64,000 nucleotides of DNA, taken from an uncultured Lachnospiraceae bacterium (GTDB lineage Bacteria; Bacillota; Clostridia; Lachnospirales; Lachnospiraceae). The stretch is taken from contig CARQVR010000006.1 in the NCBI GenBank assembly GCA_949051815.1, positions 1 through 64,000 of the forward strand, read 5' to 3'. How positions within the stretch are numbered: position 1 is the stretch's first letter; the number at the start of each line of letters is the position of its first letter. The translations under genes and the position numbers were made by a program. The notes beneath the pieces were generated by a model, which saw nothing but the letters and a program-made list of their open reading frames with translations, made no database searches and was not told the origin of the DNA. Of the stretch, positions 25,444 to 34,846 are shown one piece after another.

Positions 25444-25462
25444 TTTTGATTAAGTATGGATT

Positions 25463-25491
25463 ATTTTAGCAAAACGCCTATTCTTTGTCAA
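25463..25491 (-). promoter_or_regulatory. Promoter of the cell-wall hydrolase gene
   Basis: Perfect TTGACA (25486-25491), 17-base spacer, TAAAAT (25463-25468) on the minus strand. Confidence 0.8.
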
Positions 25492-25528
25492 GTTTATACA
25501 ATTTGTCCCCGTTTTATCTCTATATTTT

Positions 25529-25545
25529 GTTACTAATTTTTTACA
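25529..25545 (-). promoter_or_regulatory. Second, imperfect WalR-like box upstream of the promoter
   Basis: Minus strand TGTAAA-AATT(T)-AGTAAC has one mismatch to the WalR consensus. It lies about 40 bases upstream of the -35 box. Confidence 0.4.
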
Positions 25546-25623
25546 AAACACAAGATGTTCCGACACTGTTTCCGGATAGGGCTCTCTGCGGCAGTTAAGC
25601 CCCGCCCGTTTTCCAAACCGCTC

Positions 25624-26418
25624 CTACAGTTTTTTGGACTTCTCCACCGTCGCCAAAAGCGCATCCATCACTGTCCCCCGGAAACCGGCCTCCTCCAGCA
25701 CGCGCACACCCTCTATCGTCGTGCCTCCCGGAGAACATACCATATCCTTTAGTTCTCCCGGATGTCTCCCTGTCTCTAACGCCAGTCTGGCGCTGCCGTA
25801 AACCGCCTGCGCCGCAAACTCATACGCCTGCGCCCGTGGCATCCCCGCCGCCACCGCCGCATCCGCCATGGCCTCGATAAACATAAACACATACGCCGGA
25901 GAAGATCCGCTCACGGCCCCCACGGCGTCCATCAGCCGCTCCTCCACCAGACTGGCCTTCCCGAAGCTCTCCATCAGCCGCAGACTGTATTTTATCTCCT
26001 CCTCCGATACCGCTTCGTTTGTGCACACGCCCGTGCAGCCCGCCCCCACAAGCGCGGGGGTGTTCGGCATACAGCGCACCAGCTTCACCTGCCTGCCGAA
26101 AGCCTGCTCCAGCCAGACAAGCGTCTTACCCGCTGCAATGCTGATAATCAGTGTGTCGGGCTGCAGGGCGTCCCTGATCTCGCCGATCACGCCTTCCAGA
26201 AACTGCGGCTTCACCGCCAGCAGCAGGACCTCCGCCTCCTGCGCCACCGCTGCATTGGAGTCCTTCACGTCGATGCCGAATGTTTCCCGCACCGCATCCC
26301 TGGTTTTCTGTGTTTTCGCGCTGCCGCAGATCTGTGCCGCCGGTACGATCCCCTGCTCCAGCATACCGCCGATTATGGCCTGCGCCATATTGCCAAGTCC
26401 TATAAATCCTATTTTCAT
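25624..26418 (-). CDS. proC: Pyrroline-5-carboxylate reductase
   Basis: A 264-residue enzyme for the last step of proline synthesis, reducing pyrroline-5-carboxylate with NAD(P)H. The Rossmann motif IGFIGLGNMAQAIIGG starts the protein; VKLVRCMPNTPALVGAG and the C-terminal signature MVCSPGGTTIEGVRVLEEAGFR (in part) are typical. GGAGG lies 6 bases before the ATG at 26418, preferred over an in-frame ATG nine codons upstream. No proA/proB neighbours. It follows the SpoU methyltransferase gene by 134 bases. Confidence 0.95.
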   Translation of the reverse strand: MKIGFIGLGNMAQAIIGGMLEQGIVPAAQICGSAKTQKTRDAVRETFGIDVKDSNAAVAQEAEVLLLAVKPQFLEGVIGEIRDALQPDTLIISIAAGKTLVWLEQAFGRQVKLVRCMPNTPALVGAGCTGVCTNEAVSEEEIKYSLRLMESFGKASLVEERLMDAVGAVSGSSPAYVFMFIEAMADAAVAAGMPRAQAYEFAAQAVYGSARLALETGRHPGELKDMVCSPGGTTIEGVRVLEEAGFRGTVMDALLATVEKSKKL

Positions 26419-26552
26419 TCTTTCCTCCGTTCCGAAGTCCTTCACATTGAATAACAGTCGCTATTTTCCTGTGTTTTCGATTGTTTTCGCCTTTTCTTAT
26501 CTTTCCGCCCCAAAATATAAAAACAGTCGTTATAAATATATTAAATCCAGAT

Positions 26553-27347
26553 TTAACCCATTCTTCTCTGCCGGTAAGCCTCGTAGAGCAAAATGGAGGA
26601 GGCCACAGCCGCATTTAAGGACTCCACGCTTCCCTCCATGGGAATCCCGATCAGCGCATTCGCACAGCCTGCCGTCTCGTCCCGCAGACCATTCGCCTCG
26701 TTTCCGATCAGAAAAGCCGTACTCTGCCGGTAATCGTATGCGTCATAGAAGCGCTCCGCTCCCAAATGCGCCGCGTAAACCGCTGTCCCCCGCTCCCGCA
26801 TCCGTTTAATCACGGAGGTAATATCTTCCGTATAGATAAAGGGCACCCGGAAGACCGCTCCCATCGTGGAGCGGATGGTCTTGGGATTATAGAGATCCGC
26901 CGTCCGGCTGCTCATAATCACGCCGTCCGCGCCTGCCGCCTCCGCCGTGCGGAAGATCGTACCCAGATTTCCCGGATCCTGTATATCCTCCAGCATTATA
27001 AATAGCAGTTGTTTTTCTTCTCTTTCCCGCAGGATTTCTTCTATATTATAGTGCTGCTGCCGCACGAGACAGAGAATCCCCTGCGGCGTTACCGTATCCG
27101 ACATGCGGGCAAACACCTCATCCGTCACGATCTCACAGGAAAGTCCGGACAGCTTCTCTCCATACTGCGCGTACATATCTTTTTCGGCGCTCTGCGCAAT
27201 ATAAACCCGGCTGATCAGCTCCGCCGGCGCCTCTCCAAACATTTTCCCGCCTTCCACCACAAAAAGACCGCGCCGGTCACGCTCTTTTTTTTTCGCGAGA
27301 AGGGCTGCGGTCTCTTTGATGCATTTGTTGTGTACACTGGTTATCAT
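26553..27347 (-). CDS. SpoU/TrmH-family RNA 2'-O-ribose methyltransferase
   Basis: A 264-residue SPOUT enzyme. Residues 1-75 are the SpoU substrate-binding domain (opening HNKCIKETAALLAKKK, RGLFVVEGGK). The knotted catalytic domain shows motif 1 EDIQDPGNLGTIFRTAEAAG, motif 2 FLIGNEANGL and motif 3 IPMEGSVESLNAAVASSILL. It uses SAM to methylate rRNA or tRNA ribose; the exact target cannot be read from sequence. The ATG overlaps the pfkA stop by four bases, so translation is likely coupled. Confidence 0.92.
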   Translation of the reverse strand: MITSVHNKCIKETAALLAKKKERDRRGLFVVEGGKMFGEAPAELISRVYIAQSAEKDMYAQYGEKLSGLSCEIVTDEVFARMSDTVTPQGILCLVRQQHYNIEEILREREEKQLLFIMLEDIQDPGNLGTIFRTAEAAGADGVIMSSRTADLYNPKTIRSTMGAVFRVPFIYTEDITSVIKRMRERGTAVYAAHLGAERFYDAYDYRQSTAFLIGNEANGLRDETAGCANALIGIPMEGSVESLNAAVASSILLYEAYRQRRMG

Positions 27348-28324
27348 AGTATTTTCGACATCTCATAGGGGTATTCGGGAATCCCCTTCTCCATACTGAG
27401 CGCCTCTTCAATGTCAAAATCCAAAAATTCGCCGTGCTGGTAGCCTACCACCCGGTTCGTCTTCCCCTCACAGAGAATATCCGCCGCATAACAGCCCATA
27501 ATCGACGCGTAGTAGCGGTCTTTACAGGTAGGCGAACCGCCGCGCTGCATGTAGCCGAGAATCGTAGCTCTCGTCTCAATGCCCGTCGCCGCCTCGATCC
27601 GGCGTGCCATGGAAGTGGAATGCCCGATGCCCTCCGCGTTGATAATCAGATGGTGGGTTTTTCCCTTCTTCCTGTTTGCAATGATATTGTTGATGATCTG
27701 CTGTTCGTTATAGTCGTACTTTTCCGGGAGCAGAATGTCCTCCGCACCGTTGGAAATACCGCACCACAGCGCAATATATCCGGCATTCCTTCCCATAACC
27801 TCTATGATACTGCACCGCTCATGGGAGGAGGAGGTATCTCTCACCTTGTCGATAGCCTGCATAGCCGTATTGATCGCCGTGTCAAACCCGATGGTATACT
27901 CCGTACACGCAATATCCAGATCAATGGTTCCCGGCAGTCCGATGGTATTGATGCCGTGTCTCGAAAGAGCCTGTGCGCCGCGGTAGGAACCGTCTCCGCC
28001 GATTACCACAAGGCCGTCGATTCCGTGCTTATGGCAGATGTCCGCCCCCTTCTGCTGACCCTCTTCCGTCCGGAACTCATGGCAGCGCGCTGTGCCAAGA
28101 ATGGTACCGCCACGCTGGATCGTATCAGAAACCGACCACTTCTCCATGTCTATGATCTCTTCATTCAAAAGACCCTGATACCCTTTTTTAATCCCCTTAA
28201 CCTTCACACCGTTAGCGATTCCCTTTCTGACCACCGCGCGGATCGCCGCATTCATACCCGGCGCGTCCCCACCGCTGGTCAGCACGCCGATCGTCTTAAT
28301 CTGTTTCGCCATACCGATTTCCAT
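27344..28324 (-). CDS. pfkA: ATP-dependent 6-phosphofructokinase
   Basis: A 326-residue glycolytic enzyme. TIGVLTSGGDAPGMNAAIRA opens the protein, GGDGSYRGA marks the ATP-using (not pyrophosphate-using) type, and the catalytic PGTIDLDIACTEYTIGFDTA segment is intact. Two starts are possible: ATG at 28324 and ATG at 28312; neither has an ideally spaced ribosome site, and related proteins usually start near the second. It lies downstream of dnaE with its own promoter, and overlaps the methyltransferase gene by four bases. Confidence 0.95.
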   Translation of the reverse strand: MEIGMAKQIKTIGVLTSGGDAPGMNAAIRAVVRKGIANGVKVKGIKKGYQGLLNEEIIDMEKWSVSDTIQRGGTILGTARCHEFRTEEGQQKGADICHKHGIDGLVVIGGDGSYRGAQALSRHGINTIGLPGTIDLDIACTEYTIGFDTAINTAMQAIDKVRDTSSSHERCSIIEVMGRNAGYIALWCGISNGAEDILLPEKYDYNEQQIINNIIANRKKGKTHHLIINAEGIGHSTSMARRIEAATGIETRATILGYMQRGGSPTCKDRYYASIMGCYAADILCEGKTNRVVGYQHGEFLDFDIEEALSMEKGIPEYPYEMSKIL

Positions 28325-28364
28325 ACCTTTCCGTCATGAGTTATGCCTTCTGAATCCTATTTGT

Positions 28365-28393
28365 ATTTTACATGATAAAGAAAGGTTTTTCAA
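28365..28393 (-). promoter_or_regulatory. Promoter of pfkA
   Basis: Minus strand TTGAAA (28388-28393), 17-base spacer, TAAAAT (28365-28370), about 40 bases upstream of the first possible start codon. Confidence 0.65.
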
Positions 28394-28442
28394 CGGTTTT
28401 TATCAGGTTTGCCTGTCGTCCGTTCTGCTATTTTCCCGGCTG

Positions 28443-31400
28443 CTATACCACCTTTACATTCTCTTTGCCATACATTTTCTCCAATCTGCCCACCAGAAGC
28501 GCTCCCGCCTCCACGTTCCAGTTCGGCGGCAGCGGATTCATGGCTTTCGGGGTTTCCACGTAGATGACCACGCTGTCCTGCCCCTCCGAATCTTTCAGCA
28601 CATCGAAAAGACCTTCCTTGTGGCTCTCATACGCTTCCTTTGTCGGAAATTTGATCCAGAGCTTCTTCGGCATCCGCTCGAAGGTCGTGATCTGTTCGCA
28701 CACCAGCTTCGCGTCCTTATCCTCCTCCACGGACACCCTGCCCCGGATAAAGACCTTGCTGTCCTCCATCACCGCATTGCCGTACCGCTCGTAATCCCTC
28801 GGAAAGACGATCACCTCCACGGAGCCAACCAGATCTTCCACCTGCAGGAAGGCCATCACCTTTTCATTCTTGGTGTACTTGATCTTTTTCTCCGTAATCA
28901 TGCCGCCGATGGTGGCCTTCGCGCCGTCCGAAACCCTCGTCGCCCCGGTTTCCTCATCCAGAACAAAATCCGCCGTGGTGTTCGTGATATTCTTTTTCCA
29001 GGTCTCCCGGTACTCCTCCAGGGGATGGCCGCTGATATAGATGCCAAGCACTTCCTTCTCAAAAGCAAGTTTCATCTCCTTGGAATACTCGCCCACATCG
29101 GGAAGGCTTACCCTGTAATCCACCTTCTCTTCCTCGGCCGCCAGATCAAACAGGGTGATCTGCCCCGCCAGATTGTTCTTGCGGTCCTGCTGGATGCCGT
29201 CGATCACCTGCATGTACACGCTGAGAAGCTGCTTGCGCGTGCCTCCGAGGCTGTCCATGGCGCCCGCCTTGATAAAGTGCTCCACCACGCGCTTGTTCAT
29301 ATCCCGATCTGTCACGCGTGTCACAAAATCTCCCAGATTCTGGTAAGGACCTCTTGCCTCGCGCTCTGCGACCACCGCGTCGATCACGGGGCGCCCCACG
29401 CTCTTGATGGCGGAAAGGGCGTAGCGGATCTGTCCGTCCGCCACCGAAAAGCCGTTTTCACCCACGTTGATATCCGGCGGCAGAATCTGTATGCCCATGC
29501 CTCTGCTCGTCATAATGTACTCCGCCACCTTGCCCGGATTGTCGATGACAGAGGTCATCAGCGCGGCCATAAACTCCACGGGATAATAATATTTCATATA
29601 GGCTGTCTGGTACGCCACCACCGCATAGCAGGCCGCGTGGGACTTATTGAACGCGTACTTGGCGAAATCCATCATGGTATCGTAGATGTGGTCCGCCACC
29701 TTCTCGTCGATGCCGTTCGCCACACAGCCGGGCACGCCCTCCTCCGGATTTCCGTAAGTGAAATTTTTCCGCTCCTGCTCCATCACATACTGCTTTTTCT
29801 TGCTCATGGCGCGGCGCACCAGATCGCTCCGGCCCATGGTATAGCCGCCAAGCTCCCGCACAATCTGCATCACCTGCTCCTGATACACGATACAGCCGTA
29901 AGTGGGCGCCAGAATCGGCTCAAGCTGCGGGCAGTCGTAGGTCACCGTCTCCGGATGGTTCTTTCCCTTGATATATTTCGGAATAAAGTCCATCGGTCCC
30001 GGACGGTACAGCGAAATACCCGCAATCACATCCTCAAGGCTCTGGGGCTTCAATTCCTTCATAAAGCTCTTCATCCCGCCGCTCTCCAACTGGAACACGC
30101 CGTCCGTGCGCCCCGTTCCGAGGGAGGCAAGCACCGCCTTGTCGTCGTAGTCGATCCGGTCAATGTCTATCGAAATTCCCCTGCTCTGTTCCACCAGCCG
30201 CACCGCGCTCTGGATCACCGTCAGCGTCCTGAGTCCCAGAAAATCCATCTTGAGAAGGCCCAGCTCCTCAATGGTAGTCATGGGAAACTGGGTGGTGATG
30301 GAACCGTCGGCTCCTCTGGATAGGGGCACGAACTCGTCCGCCGCCTCCGGGCAGATCACCACCCCCGCCGCGTGCATGGACGTGTGCCTCGGCAGGCCCT
30401 CTAAGCGTCTGCACATGTCGATCAGATTGTGTACCTGCTCGTCCTCCTGATACAGATTTTTAAATTCCGGGTTCATGTCAAGCGCCCGGTCTATGGAAAC
30501 GCCCTGATTCTGCTCGTTTGGAATCATCTTCGCAATACGGTCCACATAGGCGTAAGGCAGATCCATCACCCTGCCCACATCCCGGATCACACCCTTGGCC
30601 GCCATCGTACCGAAGGTGACAATCTGCACCACCCTGTCGGCGCCGTATTTTTGACCTACATAGTCAATCACTTCCTGCCGTCTCTCGAAGCAGAAATCCA
30701 CGTCGATATCCGGCATGGAAACGCGCTCCGGATTCAGAAACCGCTCGAAAAGGAGACTGTATTTGATCGGGTCGATGTTTGTTATTTTCAGGCAGTAGGA
30801 GACAATGCTTCCCGCCGCCGAGCCTCTGCCCGGCCCTACCGCAATCCCGTTCTCCCGACAATAATTGATATAGTCCCACACGATCAGAAAATAGTCCACG
30901 AATCCCATGTTTTTGATCGTGTCAAGTTCATAATGCAGACGCTCCTGCAAGGAACCGTCATCTTCCGGATAGCGCTCCTTCATACCGTCCTGACACAGCT
31001 TGTTCAGGTAGCTCCAGGAGTCATACCCTTCGGGTGCATCATAATGGGGCACCTTATAATTGCCGAACTCGATCTCCACATGGCAGCGGTCGGCGATCCG
31101 CTGGGTGTTCTCCACCGCCTCCCATGCGTAGGGGAAAAGCCCCTTCATTTCCTCCTCGCTCTTCACATAATACTGTCCGCCCTCGTAGCGCATCCGGTCC
31201 TCGTCGGCCAGCTTTTTCCCCGTTTGCAGACAGAGAAGAATGTCGTGGGGCTGGGCGTCCTGTGCGTAAGTGTAGTGCACGTCGTTGGTTGCCACCAGCG
31301 GAATGTCCAGCTCTTTACTTATGCGAAGAAGCACGGAATTGACCGACTGCTGCGCCAAAATCCCGTGATCCTGCAATTCCAGAAAATAGTTATCCTTCCC

Positions 31401-31898
31401 GAAAATACCCTGATATTTTAAGGCCGCCTTCTTCGCCTCGTCAACAAGTCCCTTCTGGATATAGCGGGGCACCTCCCCCGCAAGACAGGCCGAGAGCGCG
31501 ATCAGCCCCTCGTGGTACTGCTCCAGCACCTCCAGATCTACACGGGGCCTGTAATAGTACCCCTCTGTAAATCCCCTGCTGACGATCTTCACCAGATTCG
31601 CATAGCCCGTATTGTTCTCCGCCAGAAGCACCAGATGATAATAGCGGTCCTCTCCGCCCGTCAGCTCCCTGTCGAAGCGGGAATGGGGCGCCACGTAGAC
31701 CTCGCAGCCGATGACCGGGTTAATCCCCGCCTCCTTCGCCGCCTTATAGAAATCAACGACGCCGTACATGACGCCGTGGTCTGTGATGGCCGCGCTGTCC
31801 ATCCCCAGCTCCTTCACATACCTCACATACTCCTTTATTTTGTTGGAACCGTCCAAAAGACTAAACTCCGTGTGGACATGTAAGTGCGCAAACGCCAT
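28443..31898 (-). CDS. dnaE: DNA polymerase III subunit alpha
   Basis: A 1151-residue replicative polymerase of DnaE type. Order: PHP domain (1-~270, HLHVHTEFSLLDG), polymerase palm with the catalytic aspartates in MPDIDVDFC (about 396-402), fingers with FNKSHAACYAVVAYQTAY, helix-hairpin-helix region, and C-terminal OB-fold (about 1010-1100, ATIGGMITEKKIKYTKNEK). No exonuclease insert, so it is DnaE and not PolC. AAGGA lies 7 bases before the ATG. A consensus-like promoter lies 64-92 bases upstream; pfkA follows. Confidence 0.97.
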   Translation of the reverse strand: MAFAHLHVHTEFSLLDGSNKIKEYVRYVKELGMDSAAITDHGVMYGVVDFYKAAKEAGINPVIGCEVYVAPHSRFDRELTGGEDRYYHLVLLAENNTGYANLVKIVSRGFTEGYYYRPRVDLEVLEQYHEGLIALSACLAGEVPRYIQKGLVDEAKKAALKYQGIFGKDNYFLELQDHGILAQQSVNSVLLRISKELDIPLVATNDVHYTYAQDAQPHDILLCLQTGKKLADEDRMRYEGGQYYVKSEEEMKGLFPYAWEAVENTQRIADRCHVEIEFGNYKVPHYDAPEGYDSWSYLNKLCQDGMKERYPEDDGSLQERLHYELDTIKNMGFVDYFLIVWDYINYCRENGIAVGPGRGSAAGSIVSYCLKITNIDPIKYSLLFERFLNPERVSMPDIDVDFCFERRQEVIDYVGQKYGADRVVQIVTFGTMAAKGVIRDVGRVMDLPYAYVDRIAKMIPNEQNQGVSIDRALDMNPEFKNLYQEDEQVHNLIDMCRRLEGLPRHTSMHAAGVVICPEAADEFVPLSRGADGSITTQFPMTTIEELGLLKMDFLGLRTLTVIQSAVRLVEQSRGISIDIDRIDYDDKAVLASLGTGRTDGVFQLESGGMKSFMKELKPQSLEDVIAGISLYRPGPMDFIPKYIKGKNHPETVTYDCPQLEPILAPTYGCIVYQEQVMQIVRELGGYTMGRSDLVRRAMSKKKQYVMEQERKNFTYGNPEEGVPGCVANGIDEKVADHIYDTMMDFAKYAFNKSHAACYAVVAYQTAYMKYYYPVEFMAALMTSVIDNPGKVAEYIMTSRGMGIQILPPDINVGENGFSVADGQIRYALSAIKSVGRPVIDAVVAEREARGPYQNLGDFVTRVTDRDMNKRVVEHFIKAGAMDSLGGTRKQLLSVYMQVIDGIQQDRKNNLAGQITLFDLAAEEEKVDYRVSLPDVGEYSKEMKLAFEKEVLGIYISGHPLEEYRETWKKNITNTTADFVLDEETGATRVSDGAKATIGGMITEKKIKYTKNEKVMAFLQVEDLVGSVEVIVFPRDYERYGNAVMEDSKVFIRGRVSVEEDKDAKLVCEQITTFERMPKKLWIKFPTKEAYESHKEGLFDVLKDSEGQDSVVIYVETPKAMNPLPPNWNVEAGALLVGRLEKMYGKENVKVV

Positions 31899-31961
31899 GG
31901 TGGTATCCTTCCCGGAAATCCTGTGTAAATGCCGTAAAGCCGTGTTTTTGCCGTCCCATTT

Positions 31962-31990
31962 ATTATAGACGCCCAGAAGAAATCAGTCAA
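31962..31990 (-). promoter_or_regulatory. Promoter of dnaE
   Basis: Minus strand TTGACT (31985-31990), 17-base spacer, perfect TATAAT (31962-31967). Confidence 0.8.
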
Positions 31991-32040
31991 ACACATCCTG
32001 CCCGCCGGTATGCTTTATAAAAAGGCCGGACACACCTTTC

Positions 32041-32730
32041 CTACATTACGTCCCTGGTCTCCACCCGCCACACCGACAGATACACGGACACCGCAGCGAC
32101 CACACACAAAATGGCATAAAACGGCATATGATTCACAAGCGTCGCCGAACCAATCTGCCCCTGCGTAAAGCAGACGATGATAACCGACGCCACAATCGCC
32201 GCCTTGGACGACTTCATTTTCAGACCGACCGGAAGGGCGATAAAGCTGATGCTCACCATAGCCGCCGAGGAGAGCACGGCTTCCAGCCAGAACACCGGAT
32301 CCCCCACAGGAATCCCCTCAGCCGAAATGCCCGTAAAGGGCCTTGTCAGTACCAGGACCAGATAAATCACCGCCTTGCTGACCACCATCGCCGCAAAGTT
32401 AAAAAGCCACACCGCGCATACCTTTGAAAGAATAATCCGGCTTCGCCTGACCGGATAGGTAAACAGCAGGTTCATCGTCCGTTTTTCGTAAGCTCCCACG
32501 ATATACGCCGCGATCATCACACCTGTAAAAACAATGTACGCCATATGGACAAACAACCCCACGGATGCGTCCAGCATACTTTTCCCGTAAGTCTGTACCG
32601 TCTCCTTCGTCTCCAGCTCCCCCGCTGCCATAAGCAGGAATATAAGAAGAACTGCCGTCGTAACCACCGCGTTGCGGATATATTTAAAAATATTATTTTT
32701 CTTCCACTCTAATCTGATCAGTTTAAACAT
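32041..32730 (-). CDS. ABC-2 type exporter permease
   Basis: A 229-residue membrane protein with six predicted helices, like BcrB/bacitracin-type permeases. It begins MFKLIRLEWKKNNIFKYIRN, typical of the family's cytoplasmic N-terminus. GGAGG lies about 6 bases before the ATG at 32730, preferred over two earlier in-frame ATGs (32799, 32742). It is preceded by its ATPase gene and, further upstream, by a kinase/regulator pair, suggesting stress-induced export or peptide-antibiotic resistance. Substrate unknown. Confidence 0.87.
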   Translation of the reverse strand: MFKLIRLEWKKNNIFKYIRNAVVTTAVLLIFLLMAAGELETKETVQTYGKSMLDASVGLFVHMAYIVFTGVMIAAYIVGAYEKRTMNLLFTYPVRRSRIILSKVCAVWLFNFAAMVVSKAVIYLVLVLTRPFTGISAEGIPVGDPVFWLEAVLSSAAMVSISFIALPVGLKMKSSKAAIVASVIIVCFTQGQIGSATLVNHMPFYAILCVVAAVSVYLSVWRVETRDVM

Positions 32731-32795
32731 CTTTTCCTCCATGCTTCCGTTTCGCCTCGTCCGAAACACCTGTTGCCGCGCTTTCGAAGCGCTTC

Positions 32796-33704
32796 TCACT
32801 CTGCCGTCAGTTTCAGGAAATAATCCTCAAGCGTCTCCGCCTTTCTCCCGATGGACGTCACCGCCACCTCGTTTAAAGCCAGCGTCTTCGTCATTTCCTC
32901 CGTTGTGACACAATCGTCATAAATACGGATCTCTTTTCCGTCAATCACTCTGAAATTCGTCAGTCCCAGCTTATCGGCAAGCACATAGGCCGCCCTCTCC
33001 GGATTCTGCACCGACAATTCGATACAGGCCAGACTCATCTCCCCGATTTCCTTCAAGCCGATTTCTTTTTTCATCCTGCCCTGATGAATAATACCAATCG
33101 TGTCCGCAATGCTCTCGATCTCCGACAGAATGTGGGAGGACACCACCACCGTTGTACCCTGCTCCGCGCACAGTGTCCGCAGCAGTTCGCGAATCTGCTT
33201 CATGCCCGCCGGATCAAGGCCGTTGGTCGGCTCGTCGAGAATCAGCAGCTCCGGCTTGCACAAAACCGCCCTCGCAATCCCCAGACGCTCCTTCATACCC
33301 AGAGAATAGTTCCTGACGGGCGTTTTCGCCGCCGCCGTCAGATCGAGCATTTCCAACGCCTTTTCCACGCTTCCATGCTGATAATACCCCATATACTCAC
33401 AGTGCATCCGCAGATTTTCCAGGCCTGTCATATGCTCGTAGAACACAGGGAATTCAATGATGCTCCCGATCCGTCTCATCACCTCATAAGACTGCGGCGT
33501 GAGCGGCTTTCCAAACAGCTCAACAGTTCCCATGTCAGGCTTCCAGAGGTTCAGAATCATCTTCATAACGGTCGTCTTGCCCGCGCCGTTCGGCCCCAGA
33601 AACCCGTAAATTTCACCCTTTTTCACATGGATATCCACATCTCTTACCAGTTCTTTACCGCCAATAGATTTGGTAAGGCGGCTGGTTTGTAAAATATAAG
33701 ACAT
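32796..33704 (-). CDS. ABC exporter ATP-binding protein
   Basis: A 302-residue ATPase of BcrA type. Walker A GPNGAGKTT, Q-loop, signature YSLGMKERLGIA, Walker B LLILDEPTNGLDP and the H-loop (SSHILSEIE) are present; a C-terminal extension of about 80 residues is typical of ABC-2 exporters. AAGGAGG lies 9 bases before the ATG. It works with the permease encoded next; the genes are 65 bases apart from stop to selected start. The kinase gene ends 158 bases upstream. Confidence 0.93.
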   Translation of the reverse strand: MSYILQTSRLTKSIGGKELVRDVDIHVKKGEIYGFLGPNGAGKTTVMKMILNLWKPDMGTVELFGKPLTPQSYEVMRRIGSIIEFPVFYEHMTGLENLRMHCEYMGYYQHGSVEKALEMLDLTAAAKTPVRNYSLGMKERLGIARAVLCKPELLILDEPTNGLDPAGMKQIRELLRTLCAEQGTTVVVSSHILSEIESIADTIGIIHQGRMKKEIGLKEIGEMSLACIELSVQNPERAAYVLADKLGLTNFRVIDGKEIRIYDDCVTTEEMTKTLALNEVAVTSIGRKAETLEDYFLKLTAE

Positions 33705-33862
33705 TTTCGCTGCCTCCTTTCTGGTCCATCGAATATTCTTTATTCGCTGTACTGTTATCTATTGTAACGGCATCGTTTTTCAAAACTCTTGCTTAATTCT
33801 TACAAATTTCTTTCAAAACCTGTTTTATTTATGTCAGTGCTGGCCGGTACGACCGGGCACGG

Positions 33863-34846
33863 TCATTGCAAAACCCGCTTCAACCTGACCGTAAATGTCG
33901 TCCTCTCACCGGGGATGCTCTCCAGCGTCAGCGCGCCGCCCATCTGCTCCGCCAGCCTTTTGGCAATGGTAAGCCCCAGGCCGTTTCCCTGCACGCTCCG
34001 GCTGCGGGAGTCCTCCATGGTAAAAAGCCGCTCAAAAACGCTGTCCGCAAAGGCGCTGTCAATTCCCTTTCCCTTGTCGGTCACGTCAATATATACCCAC
34101 CGCTCATCCGATCTGAAAAAAACGCCCAGATACTTTCCCTCTGAGCCGTAGCGGAGCACATTGGAGATGAGGTTCGTCAGAATGCGCTGCAAAGCCTCCC
34201 TGTTTCCGTGCACAAGGACAGGCTCCTCCGGCAGCCCGATATCCACCTGAAAATCCGCTCCCGTGAGCATTTCATAAAAATCAAGCGCGCTCTCCCGGCA
34301 CACCTCACAGACATCCAGTCTGGTGAGATCCACGTCCGCGTCGCCCGCCTCAATCTTCGCCAACGAAAAAAAGCTGTCAATCAGCTCCATCATCGCCTGC
34401 GCCTTCTGTTCCGCCTTCACCATCATTTGCAATTCCGCGCGCGCTTCTGCTTCTGCCCGTGCCTCTGATTCTGCCCGCGCCTCCAGAGCCGCCTCTTTCT
34501 GCGTTCGCATAATTTCCAGATACCCCCGGATCACGGTCAGAGGCGTCTTTAAATCATGGGAAATATTGGACAGCATTTTTCGGGAAGTCGTCTCCAAACG
34601 GCGAAAGTCCGCCGCTGCCTTCGCATTCTTTTCCAAAAGACGGTTGATCTGCGCCGAAAGCTCCATCAGTTCTCTGTTATCCGTAAAGACCATGAGCCTT
34701 GCACCGCCGTCCTCATCCAGTATTTCCTTTAGCTTTTCATGGATTTCCCGAAGTTTTCTCTGCGTGCCTGCGCGGAACGCAAACTGCTGGTACAAGACGA
34801 CCGCCGTAAGAACTGCCACCGCCAGACCCAGCGCCAATACCATCAT
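33863..34846 (-). CDS. Membrane-bound sensor histidine kinase with a repeat insert in the DHp domain
   Basis: A 327-residue kinase: one N-terminal helix (about 2-20), a short linker, HisKA domain with H97 (SNISHDLKTPLTVIRG), and HATPase domain (LTNLISNVLRYG, VTDKGKGID, GNGLGLTIAKR). Between the two DHp helices lies an unusual Ala/Glu/Arg stretch (about 122-139) encoded by three 18-bp repeats, which lengthens the helical hairpin. There is almost no extracellular part, as in intramembrane-sensing kinases that watch ABC exporters. Its start overlaps the regulator stop by four bases. Confidence 0.9.
   Translation of the reverse strand: MMVLALGLAVAVLTAVVLYQQFAFRAGTQRKLREIHEKLKEILDEDGGARLMVFTDNRELMELSAQINRLLEKNAKAAADFRRLETTSRKMLSNISHDLKTPLTVIRGYLEIMRTQKEAALEARAESEARAEAEARAELQMMVKAEQKAQAMMELIDSFFSLAKIEAGDADVDLTRLDVCEVCRESALDFYEMLTGADFQVDIGLPEEPVLVHGNREALQRILTNLISNVLRYGSEGKYLGVFFRSDERWVYIDVTDKGKGIDSAFADSVFERLFTMEDSRSRSVQGNGLGLTIAKRLAEQMGGALTLESIPGERTTFTVRLKRVLQ
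34430..34483 (-). repeat. Three 18-bp tandem repeats inside the kinase gene
   Basis: On the minus strand three consecutive 18-base units encode EARAES, EARAEA and EARAEL. The unit keeps the reading frame, so copy number changes would add or remove six residues in the DHp hairpin of the kinase. Confidence 0.8.

Noticed and set aside
28620..30323. Long plus-strand ORF (567 codons) opposite dnaE
   Set aside because: Antisense to the well-conserved polymerase; composition is His/Leu/Arg-rich and no motif is seen.
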